A stretch of DNA of 64,000 bases from Shewanella ulleungensis. Its GTDB lineage: Bacteria > Pseudomonadota > Gammaproteobacteria > Enterobacterales > Shewanellaceae. This document shows positions 20,061 through 27,131 of this stretch, one piece after another (positions within the stretch are counted from its first letter, which is position 1; the number at the start of each line of letters is the position of its first letter). The position numbers and the translations under genes were made by a program. The stretch lies in NCBI RefSeq assembly GCF_014648315.1, contig NZ_BMQW01000002.1, positions 310,001 to 374,000 of the forward strand, in the 5' to 3' direction. Below the pieces are notes generated by a model. The model was given only the letters and a program-made list of their open reading frames with translations. It was not told the origin of the DNA and made no database searches.

Positions 20061-20893
20061 GGTGCGGTTCCTGTATGTACATCAAAACAAAGCGATTTAG
20101 TTGTGTTTAGCCTATCAGCTGCACAAGCTTAATCTAGATAATTTGGGTCGTTAGCCTTATTAAATGGCTAAATTCATGCTTAACCGTGTTGTTAACTTCT
20201 TAGGATAGTTGAAAAACGTTAAGCTTGAGTGGGATACCCAATTTGGGCGCCATCGATAAGCGGCCGCGGAGTATAACAAACTTTTGTTTAAATCCTGAAC
20301 TTTATCTGTGTTTGTCGGTAAGATTTTTTCGTGAGAATCATCCTCGTCTAGCGACTCACTGTATGCGGGGTTTTATATGCGCACTTCGGCTGCTTGAGTA
20401 AAACGTAATACAAGATTATCGCCTTAGCAGACAGATATCATATTGTTTATTCGAATCATGTTTTGCCCCCTTTTTTGATGCTAATTAATATTTTGAGCCT
20501 ATGGGGGGGGCTGAGTTATATTTTTCTACAATAAAACGTCACAACCTTTGATTTTATGTGTATGTGATTACATATAAATTTGATACTCGCTATCAAGTCT
20601 GTTTTTCCGCGCTGTGACTGGGTTTTTATAATCTTAAGGTTAGATATTTATCATTTTTGCGCCATCAACCTCGCCGCATTTTACTAATATCATCAGACTA
20701 ATCCCTATTACAAAATCGTGTAAAAACCACTAATAAACCTGCATAAATCCTCGTGTAAATGAGATTCCACTGATTTTTTAAGTATCAGTTTTATTGATGC
20801 ATAAGCTAAGAAAGACTCAATATTATTTTTGGCCGTCTGCTGTATTCTAAATGTGTACCTAATCATGTCATAAACAAATTCAAGGAGTTACCC
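20061..20893. other. 833-base spacer between the helicase and the formate-channel gene
   Basis: No convincing gene seen. The left 200 bases probably hold the leader of the minus-strand helicase. The right part is AT-rich and is the likely control region of the formate-channel gene. It contains an FNR-like TTGAT-N4-ATTAA (20475-20488, one mismatch from TTGAT-N4-ATCAA), a TATGT-N4-ACATA palindrome (20561-20574) and TTGATA-N5-TATCAA (20580-20596), plus a run of eight G's near 20505. These could bind FNR/CRP-type regulators, expected for an anaerobically used channel, but none is proven. Confidence 0.5.
20270..20275 (-). promoter_or_regulatory. Candidate -10 box for the helicase gene, implying a 200-base leader
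   Basis: On the minus strand TATACT is followed by a GC-rich CCGCGGCCGC, a sudden change of composition often seen at a transcription start. If used, the helicase mRNA would have a leader of about 200 bases. The -35 region is not clear, so confidence is low. Confidence 0.35.
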
Positions 20894-20959
20894 ATGCATA
20901 TAGCATATGGACATTCCTCTTGCATTGGAGTCCGCAATATTATGCGGATGACATTATGA
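20894..20959 (+). CDS. Possible 21-residue leader ORF overlapping the formate-channel start
   Basis: An ATG with a strong ribosome site (AAGGAG, seven bases upstream) opens a 21-codon frame (MHIAYGHSSCIGVRNIMRMTL) whose TGA overlaps the ATG at 20956 of the formate-channel frame (ATGA). It may be a translationally coupled leader. Equally, a single missing base near 20919 may have split what was one N-terminus: an extra T would give MHIAYGHSSLHWSPQYYADD as one chain. The two cases cannot be separated from one sequence. Confidence 0.4.
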   Translation: MHIAYGHSSCIGVRNIMRMTL

Positions 20960-22581
20960 GAGGTCTTTACGCCCAAGAGGCGCTTCATCAACAAGGTCAT
21001 GGTCGGCCAGTAAACCACCTTGCGGTAGTTGAAACTCCTGCACAGATGAGTTCATTTGGAAAAGCAGCAGAGTATGGGCAAGCCAAAGTCACTAAAGATA
21101 TTGCGCAATCATTTGGGTTATCGGTATTTGCAGGGGCTTTTATCGCATTAGCATTTGTATTTTACCTTACCGTGACCACGGGCTCTGCTCAAAACTCATG
21201 GGGCTTAGTCAGGTTTAGTGGTGGTGTTGCCTTCAGCCTAGGGTTGATTCTTGTTGTGGTGCTTGGTGGTGAGCTCTTTACCAGTACGGTATTAAGTGCA
21301 ATTGCTTGGGCGCAAAAGAAAGTAACAACTAAACAGTTATTAAGCTGTTGGATGCGAGTCTATTTAGGCAACTTATGTGGTGCCATGTTGATACTGCTAT
21401 TGGTCATGATGTCGAAAATGTATGGCTTAGATAGTAATGAATGGGGCCTAAATGCACTGCATGTTGCTCAACATAAAATTCATCATGATTGGAGTCAGGC
21501 TTTTGCCTTAGGCACCTTGTGTAACTTACTTGTTTGCTTAGGGGTTTGGATGACCTTTAGCTGCAAAGATGCGTTAGCCAAGTCGTTATTACTGATATTA
21601 CCAGTGGCGATGTTTGTCTCTAGCGGCTTTGAACACAGTATTGCCAACTTGTTTATGGTGCCACTGGGTATCGCCATTCAACACTTCGCGGGTAATGAAT
21701 ATTTCATCGCTTTAGGTGTTGCGCCACAAATCTTTGCAGACTTAACCATTAGCAACTTTGTGCTTCATAACTTGATCCCTGTGACATTAGGCAACATTTT
21801 GGGTGGCGCGGTATTTGTCGGCCTAGGTTATTACTGGATAGATAACAAAGGTGTTAAAGCCATTAACAACGCGCCATCGTTACATATAAGTCCTTTTAAC
21901 GACACACAAGAACACACATTAATGCATGTTCAAACTCCCGACCTACAGCAAAACATGTCCAGTTCGGAGTCGTTTCAACAAGTTAGCATTGATCCACAAA
22001 CTCAACATCAACTTAGTAAAGAGTACATTGCCATGAAAAATAAAATCCAAAAACTTATCGTCAGTGAATTGATGGACACTAAACCAACCTCTCTTTCAAT
22101 TGATATGACTATTTATGACGCACTGACATTACTCGCAAACGACAATGTACGCAGTGCGCCTGTGGTAGACAGCAAATATCAGTTATTAGGGTTTGTCTCT
22201 GAGCAAGATTTGATGCGCTCACTTTGGTCAGAGGAGTTCTCTGCTAAGTTACCCATATCTGTCAAAGATATTATGCAAACTAAAATGCTTACTGTTGCGC
22301 CAACCGAAAATATAGCTCAGTTACTTGAGTTCATGGTGGTTGATAAAAAGAAACTCTTCCCTGTCACCGACACAGGAATGTACATCAGCGGTGGATATCA
22401 AAGCTATGAAGAGCGCTTACGTGATGCGTCAGCAGCAGTGCCAAGCGTATACCCAGTGGTTGAAAACGGCCGTTTATGCGGTGTGATTCGCCGCGAAGCA
22501 TTATTAAAAATGTTTTCAAAATACTATTGTCCAAAGCATGATGGCAATAGTCACCCTGTAGAGCAACAATCGGTAGCTTAA
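20920..22581 (+). CDS. FocA-type formate/nitrite channel fused to a CBS-domain pair
   Basis: 553-residue frame. Residues about 55-310 are a complete FNT channel very like FocA (FVFYLTVTTGSAQ, LGGELFTSTVLSAIAWA, VYLGNLCGAML, the pore histidine region FALGTLCNLLVCLGVWM, GFEHSIANLFMVPLG, NLIPVTLGNILGG), six membrane helices carrying formate or nitrite. A linker (about 310-370) leads to two CBS motifs (about 385-540), an adenosine-nucleotide sensing module absent from E. coli FocA. The frame as read begins at TTG 20920 with no ribosome site; the real start may be ATG 20956 (coupled to the leader ORF) or lie upstream if a base is missing. No pflB is adjacent. Confidence 0.88.
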   Translation: MHWSPQYYADDIMRGLYAQEALHQQGHGRPVNHLAVVETPAQMSSFGKAAEYGQAKVTKDIAQSFGLSVFAGAFIALAFVFYLTVTTGSAQNSWGLVRFSGGVAFSLGLILVVVLGGELFTSTVLSAIAWAQKKVTTKQLLSCWMRVYLGNLCGAMLILLLVMMSKMYGLDSNEWGLNALHVAQHKIHHDWSQAFALGTLCNLLVCLGVWMTFSCKDALAKSLLLILPVAMFVSSGFEHSIANLFMVPLGIAIQHFAGNEYFIALGVAPQIFADLTISNFVLHNLIPVTLGNILGGAVFVGLGYYWIDNKGVKAINNAPSLHISPFNDTQEHTLMHVQTPDLQQNMSSSESFQQVSIDPQTQHQLSKEYIAMKNKIQKLIVSELMDTKPTSLSIDMTIYDALTLLANDNVRSAPVVDSKYQLLGFVSEQDLMRSLWSEEFSAKLPISVKDIMQTKMLTVAPTENIAQLLEFMVVDKKKLFPVTDTGMYISGGYQSYEERLRDASAAVPSVYPVVENGRLCGVIRREALLKMFSKYYCPKHDGNSHPVEQQSVA

Positions 22582-22627
22582 TTCTTTCGTGTTCAGATTA
22601 AGTACTTCATTCACTGTACTTTTTAAT

Positions 22628-22669
22628 TAAATAACCTCAACTCGGCGATGACTGAGTTGAGGTTATTTA
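22628..22669. terminator. Terminator after the FocA-CBS gene
   Basis: A perfect 16-bp stem (TAAATAACCTCAACTC and its complement) around a 10-base loop, T-rich on the plus-strand side, 46 bases past the stop codon. The rest of the 311-base spacer up to 22892 shows no gene I can support; a 75-codon minus-strand frame there runs through this hairpin. Confidence 0.8.
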
Positions 22670-22892
22670 TTACCTGCCTAGTACTAAAGTACTCACTTAA
22701 TATCAGCGGACAACGACAATCGCTGCCCTGCATCACACTTGCACAATAGCTTTGCACAATTGTTTGATATTCATACAAAGCCAATCTATGATAAATGACG
22801 TCAAGGTGTTTGTTTTTTATCGAATTGATCCGTTCTCTTGCGGCTAACATGGATATGCACCCATTATCTTTTCTATCGCAACGAGTTAATTT

Positions 22893-23816
22893 ATGAATGC
22901 AGTTCGGCGCTCATGTTTATTGTTAAGCCTGCTTATAATAGGGGGATTGATGTTTTTCCCTACCTGTCAATCAGATGATCAATTTGTTATTAATCGCTCA
23001 GAATCAGAATTAGATAGTCGATACCAATATACCTATGATTTATTGGCGTTAATCATTGAGGCGACCAAGGCTGACTTTGGTGAAGGGAGTTTAGTTGTTG
23101 CAGAGATGAGAATGAGCCGAAATCGTATTTTTAGGTCATTAAAAGACGGTGAAAGCATTAATGTTATTGCTGAAGCGTCTAGGTCAACCTGGAATGAAGA
23201 GCTTATTCCTATAAAAATCCCTATACGCAAAGGGATTCAGGGCTTTAGGGTATTTATTATTAAAAAAGATAATGCTAGCACGCTTGCTAACATCACAACT
23301 TTGGCACAGTTAACGTCTCTCAAAACGGGGTCTGGTAGTCAATGGTCAACTAAATACGCCATGCAACAAGCTGGTTTTGATGTGATGGAAAGTACCCAAT
23401 ATGAAAATTTATTTACTATGTTAGCAAAAGGGCGTTTTGTGACTTTTGGCCGTGGTGTTAACGAAGTTTTCCAAGAAATTACACAATTTAATCAACTCTA
23501 TCCCGAGTTAATTATTGATGAGCACCTAATGCTGCACATTCCACTTGCAACCTATTACTATGTGTCTCCTAATCAACCGCGACTTGCTCAACGAATTCAA
23601 GTAGGGTTACAACGAATCATCGAAAATGGTCAATTTGATCAGTTATTTTATCAGCGTCATTGTGAGTTTTTACTCAAGAGTAAACTGGATAAAAGGTTAA
23701 TTTTTAAAATTGATAATCCGTATCTTTCAGAAACTGAGATAATCTCGAGCTTGGGTAATGGTTTTATGCTCAATCCGCGAGATGATTTTAATCAATTGTG
23801 TAAACAATATCAGTAG
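22893..23816 (+). CDS. Exported solute-binding-like protein (SBP_bac_3 fold)
   Basis: 307 aa with an N-terminal hydrophobic signal (about residues 8-24), so periplasmic or membrane-tethered. The body looks like the two-lobed extracellular solute-binding family 3: a segment resembling LKTGSGSQWSTKYAMQQAGF, a central LFTMLAKGRF, and a C-terminal GLQRIIENGQFDQLFYQRH helix typical of amino-acid binding proteins. No ABC permease or ATPase is nearby, so it may be a stand-alone sensor. Ligand unknown. Confidence 0.75.
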   Translation: MNAVRRSCLLLSLLIIGGLMFFPTCQSDDQFVINRSESELDSRYQYTYDLLALIIEATKADFGEGSLVVAEMRMSRNRIFRSLKDGESINVIAEASRSTWNEELIPIKIPIRKGIQGFRVFIIKKDNASTLANITTLAQLTSLKTGSGSQWSTKYAMQQAGFDVMESTQYENLFTMLAKGRFVTFGRGVNEVFQEITQFNQLYPELIIDEHLMLHIPLATYYYVSPNQPRLAQRIQVGLQRIIENGQFDQLFYQRHCEFLLKSKLDKRLIFKIDNPYLSETEIISSLGNGFMLNPRDDFNQLCKQYQ

Positions 23817-24101
23817 CTTGTATTCACTATGACGCGATTAAGCCAGTCAATTATTTCGCATTTCTATTTGTCTTCTTTATTTCTCATTGTCGATAATTAA
23901 CATTGATACCTAGATTCATTTTTACTTATGGCAACTTGATTGGCATAACTACATAGGCATACCTCATCAATATGTGAGCCAGATTCCGCTTTGAATATAG
24001 CTAACAATATTTGCATTTTTTTTACACAATTTCTGCACATTGGAGCGCTATTGTGAAGGCAAGTTATCAAGTCTTGATATGTCATATGAAGAGGATTAAG
24101 A

Positions 24102-25568
24102 ATGAGCGTTCAAACCAAGCTAACCCAAGTGAGTATTATTGTAATGCTACTGTTGATAGGTGGGTGTGGTAGCTCATCTTCAGATGACTCCGTTGAGGCT
24201 TCGGAAACAACAGTATCAGAATCGACGGATAGCGATGATAATTCATCAACTGCTTATTCTTATGCCATTGCAGATTCCGCTCAGAATGTCTGTTATAACA
24301 ATAATATAGAAATATCTTGCCCAACATCGTCATTAGATGATTTTTATGGTCAAGATGCTCAAATACTCAATGGTAGCGCACAAAGCTACACTACCAATGT
24401 GAGCGATGATGGCGACATCACTGTCACCGATAATGTCACAGGAATTATCTGGACCCAAAGCCCAGAAATGAATAATGATGGTGAAATTACCAGCGCAGAT
24501 AAACTCAGCTCAAGCGCAGCAGCAACTTATTGTGAGGCATTAGACTACGCGGGCCAAACAGATTGGCAACTGCCTAATGTGAAACAACTTTACTCTTTGA
24601 TGAATTTTCAAGGAACCGATCCAACTTCTGATGATTTGACTTATCTACAACCCTTTATTGATTGGGATTATTTTGATTTCGCCTACGGTAGCACCGATGG
24701 CGAACGGATAATCGACTCTCAATATGCGACGACTTCAAAGTTCTACAACGGCCAGGGAACCGAAATGATGTTCGGAGTGAACTTTGCCGATGGTCGTATT
24801 AAAGGTTATACCGAAGCTTTTTATAATGGTGACAAAACTTACTTTGTGATGTGTATGCGCGGCAATACCGATTATGCCACTAATGATTTCATCGACAATG
24901 GTGACCATACAGTAACCGATAATGCTACGAACTTAATGTGGGCGCAATCTGACAGTGGTTCAGATTTTGATGAAACGGAAGGCACTGTGACAGAGTCCAC
25001 AGGCTTTGATTACACCAAGCTAGATTGGACAGATGCTGACGGTAATGGCTTGATCATTGCTGACGACACTGATTTAGCCGGCGCAATGTTATGGCAAGAT
25101 GCCTTTACTTATGTTGATGCCATGAATGCGGCTAATTATTTAGGTTACAGTGATTGGCGTTTACCAAATATAAAAGAGTTACATAGCCTAGTTGAATACA
25201 CCGAGGAGCTGGCAGATACCGACTATGCTGTGATTGACGATATATTTAACATTACAACAATTACCGACGAGAATGGTGAAGCTGATTATGGCCTATATTG
25301 GAGCAGCACAACCCATGCTGCAGACGGCTTTTATTCTGATGATACGGATTTAAATACAACCTATGGTAATGCCGCCTCTTATGTGGCTTTTGGTAAAGCC
25401 CTGGGCTACGACAGTGATGCCGGACGTTGGATCGATGTTCATGGGGCAGGTGCGCAGCGTAGCGATCCAAAAATATGGGATGGTGAAGACTACTCGGGTG
25501 GTTATGGTCCTCAGCTGGATAGCGTCCGCATTTACAACTACGTTCGTTTGGTTCGTGATGTAAATTAG
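24102..25568 (+). CDS. DUF1566 (Lcl-type) lipoprotein
   Basis: 488-aa lipoprotein: signal with lipobox LIGGC (Cys about residue 22), then a Ser/Asp-rich linker. Two DUF1566 repeats follow, each with the sequence TDNVTGIIWTQ or TDNATNLMWAQ, then TDWQLPNVKQLYSLMNFQG (first, about residue 150) and SDWRLPNIKELHSLVEYTE (second, about 350), and YWSSTT/RLVRDV near the end. The fold is C-type-lectin-like and carried on the cell envelope; related Lcl proteins bind surface ligands in Legionella. Strongly acidic. Good ribosome site (AGAGGATTAAGAATG). Confidence 0.85.
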   Translation: MSVQTKLTQVSIIVMLLLIGGCGSSSSDDSVEASETTVSESTDSDDNSSTAYSYAIADSAQNVCYNNNIEISCPTSSLDDFYGQDAQILNGSAQSYTTNVSDDGDITVTDNVTGIIWTQSPEMNNDGEITSADKLSSSAAATYCEALDYAGQTDWQLPNVKQLYSLMNFQGTDPTSDDLTYLQPFIDWDYFDFAYGSTDGERIIDSQYATTSKFYNGQGTEMMFGVNFADGRIKGYTEAFYNGDKTYFVMCMRGNTDYATNDFIDNGDHTVTDNATNLMWAQSDSGSDFDETEGTVTESTGFDYTKLDWTDADGNGLIIADDTDLAGAMLWQDAFTYVDAMNAANYLGYSDWRLPNIKELHSLVEYTEELADTDYAVIDDIFNITTITDENGEADYGLYWSSTTHAADGFYSDDTDLNTTYGNAASYVAFGKALGYDSDAGRWIDVHGAGAQRSDPKIWDGEDYSGGYGPQLDSVRIYNYVRLVRDVN

Positions 25569-25587
25569 CTATCGACATAACCTGATG

Positions 25588-25618
25588 AAAACGCAGACTC
25601 GCAAGAGCCTGCGTTTTT
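25588..25618 (+). terminator. Terminator of the DUF1566 lipoprotein gene
   Basis: AAACGCAG / CTGCGTTT with an inner CTC/GAG pair and a GCAA loop, followed by TTATTTTT, 20 bases after the stop codon. Confidence 0.9.
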
Positions 25619-25647
25619 ATTTTTAACCCGCAAGGTTTGGCTCGATC

Positions 25648-25887
25648 CTATGAGCTAAACAGCACAATAATGCTAATCGTGACAGCAATGGAAATAACAC
25701 CGCTGATAATACATAGAATATCATTATGTTGATTCGCTTTAGGGTATTTGCCTAAGGTGATGAGTTTGAGGCTAAGATAACCATAGCCATAAACAACCCC
25801 TTCAATAATGGCATCGATAATGATCCACTTTATAAGTTGGACTATTACTCTACCCAAAGCTGATAACGTGTCTTCTATCAATATCAT
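25648..25887 (-). CDS. Small membrane protein, unknown function
   Basis: 79 aa from ATG 25887 (MILIEDTLSALGRV...), with two or three hydrophobic segments (about residues 16-36 and 56-78). An in-frame GTG at 25935 would add 16 residues encoded inside the 56-bp repeat copy, so it may be an artefact of the insertion next door. I do not recognise a family. The ribosome site is weak (AAGG two bases from ATG). It may be an old resident downstream of the pepP-type gene, or a remnant of the island. Confidence 0.45.
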   Translation of the reverse strand: MILIEDTLSALGRVIVQLIKWIIIDAIIEGVVYGYGYLSLKLITLGKYPKANQHNDILCIISGVISIAVTISIIVLFSS

Positions 25888-25906
25888 ATCCTTTGACTTT
25901 AACCAT

Positions 25907-25962
25907 TGTAAAAAAGACTTAGAAGATGAACTCACTCTAAGCCTTTCTGTTGTGATTGTTTA
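25907..25962. repeat. 56-bp direct repeat, left copy (terminator duplicate)
   Basis: 55 of 56 bases are identical to 27067-27122 (single T/G difference at 25957/27117). It contains the CTTAGA...TCTAAG hairpin which, in the right copy, is the terminator of the aminopeptidase gene. The two copies bracket the tae4/tai4 pair, so this is probably a duplication made when the island arrived. Confidence 0.9.
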
Positions 25963-25990
25963 GGTAAATAACTAAAAAATAATTAATAGT

Positions 25991-26015
25991 ATTAAGTATG
26001 ATTGCCATACTTAAT
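25991..26015 (-). terminator. Hairpin downstream of tai4
   Basis: A perfect 10-bp stem ATTAAGTATG / CATACTTAAT with a 5-base loop, 33 bases past the tai4 stop. The T-run is not directly adjacent, so it is a weak terminator candidate. Confidence 0.5.
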
Positions 26016-26047
26016 GACGAATCTCATATTAAACATTATATATGACC

Positions 26048-26413
26048 TTATTGCTGCACTCTTATTATTTCTAATTTTTTTAAAAATAGCTTATCTTTTT
26101 TCATGGTAAAACACTTTAAAAGGTCTAAGTCAACGTTGTCGTTTCTCGATATGTCAGGTTTATACTCTTTTACTAGTAATGCCGTTTGTTGGAATTTATT
26201 AGCAGAATAAGTGCTCATTTCAACGATGCCTGCTGTTACTTTTTTTATGTCAGATACTTCATAGTCTTTAGATTTTAAATACCAGAATATGCAATTTGAC
26301 TCAGCAAAATCAAGCAAAGCATCTGTGTCTCCGTAAGTAGGTTTGGCCACCGAACATCCGGAAATAAATGCTAAAATATTGATTGTTATGGTTATTCGTA
26401 TAAGTTTAATCAT
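26048..26413 (-). CDS. tai4: Tai4-type immunity lipoprotein
   Basis: 121 aa. The signal ends in the lipobox FISGC (Cys about residue 19), so the protein is a periplasm-facing lipoprotein, which is where a peptidoglycan-cutting effector acts. The C-terminal stretch DLLKCFTMKKDKLFLKKL resembles the conserved end of Tai4 immunity proteins (Leu-Lys-Cys with helices), and a second Cys (ESNCIFWYL) is present, as in the family. The start is ATG 26413, overlapping the tae4 stop by 8 bases (ATGATTAA); longer in-frame starts would lie inside tae4. Assignment depends strongly on the neighbouring Tae4-like gene. Confidence 0.8.
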   Translation of the reverse strand: MIKLIRITITINILAFISGCSVAKPTYGDTDALLDFAESNCIFWYLKSKDYEVSDIKKVTAGIVEMSTYSANKFQQTALLVKEYKPDISRNDNVDLDLLKCFTMKKDKLFLKKLEIIRVQQ

Positions 26414-26899
26414 TATGAGCTTCCCAAAAATGAATTTTATGTGAAACATCTCCATAGCCTTTGTATACGCACTGAGAACCGTCCCATAGGTCAGCATGCC
26501 CTGTTGCATCAGACCACCCATTTACTTCATATATAATAATACCTTTACGATTCTTTATTTTGTTTTCATATTCTTCCGGTGTATAAGTTTCTGGAATTCC
26601 ATAAGTTTCAGTTAGATATTTATTTAATATTTTTACCCTAAAAATATACCAAGATTTATCTTTTCCTGATGATACTTGTCCTTCGAGCTTCCCGTTAGGT
26701 CCAATAGCTTTATAAAATGGGATTTTATGCAATCCTCCTGAACCATTGAGTGATTTTGATACTCGTGTAGCGCATGAATTTCCAAATACACCAATATCAA
26801 AATTCAATTCAACTTTACCTCCGATTTGTTTAAATACAGCTGGTGCAGGTAATGCAGGGTAATTTTTTTCAATACGTCCCAATTAGGCAGTTTTTTCAT
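26406..26899 (-). CDS. tae4: Tae4-type T6SS amidase effector, frameshifted near the start
   Basis: Peptidoglycan DL-amidase effector family. The main frame (from 26882) has catalytic-type Cys in GNSCATRVSKSLNGSG (Cys about residue 37), and GHADLWDG with His about 129 and Asp about 134, matching the Cys-His-Asp arrangement of Tae4. The natural start is ATG 26899 (MKKLPNWDVLKK...) with AAAGGA at a good distance, but a run of seven A's (26863-26869 on the plus strand) leaves it one base out of frame; eight A's would restore MKKLPNWDVLKKNYPALPAPAVF. So it is either inactive, a sequencing slip, or expressed by slippage or from TTG 26882. No other T6SS gene is in the window. Confidence 0.85.
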
Positions 26900-27066
26900 G
26901 AAGAGTCCTTTCTATTAATTTAATGATTAGGATTTATTCTAGTTTTTCACTTAAATAAATTAATAGAATACCAGATAATCTTTACAAAAATATCACCTGT
27001 AAGTATGTGTTTGAAGAGTGTATTTAACGTATTAGTATATTCTTTTATTCGTTTAACTGGTTTTAA

Positions 27067-27122
27067 TGTAAAAAAGACTTAGAAGATGAACTCACTCTAA
27101 GCCTTTCTGTTGTGATGGTTTA
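27067..27122. repeat. 56-bp direct repeat, right copy (aminopeptidase terminator)
   Basis: Partner of 25907-25962. On the minus strand it holds AAAGGCTTAGA / TCTAAGTCTTT (11-bp stem with one G-U pair) followed by TTTTTT, ten bases past the aminopeptidase stop codon. It is therefore the natural terminator of that gene, and the other copy is the derived one. Confidence 0.9.
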
Positions 27123-27131
27123 AGCGCTATT

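Noticed and set aside
20475..20488. FNR box TTGAT-N4-ATTAA as the control site of the channel gene
   Set aside because: It is about 400 bases from the gene start and has a mismatch; kept only as a mention in the spacer entry.
22623..22850. 75-codon minus-strand frame between the FocA-CBS and solute-binding genes
   Set aside because: Its 3' end is the terminator hairpin, it has no good ribosome site and no family-like pattern.
25261..25578. 105-codon His-rich minus-strand frame
   Set aside because: It lies wholly opposite the DUF1566 lipoprotein and mirrors its composition.
25907..27122. 56-bp repeats as insertion-sequence ends or phage attachment sites
   Set aside because: They are direct, not inverted, contain a gene's terminator and there is no transposase or integrase between them.
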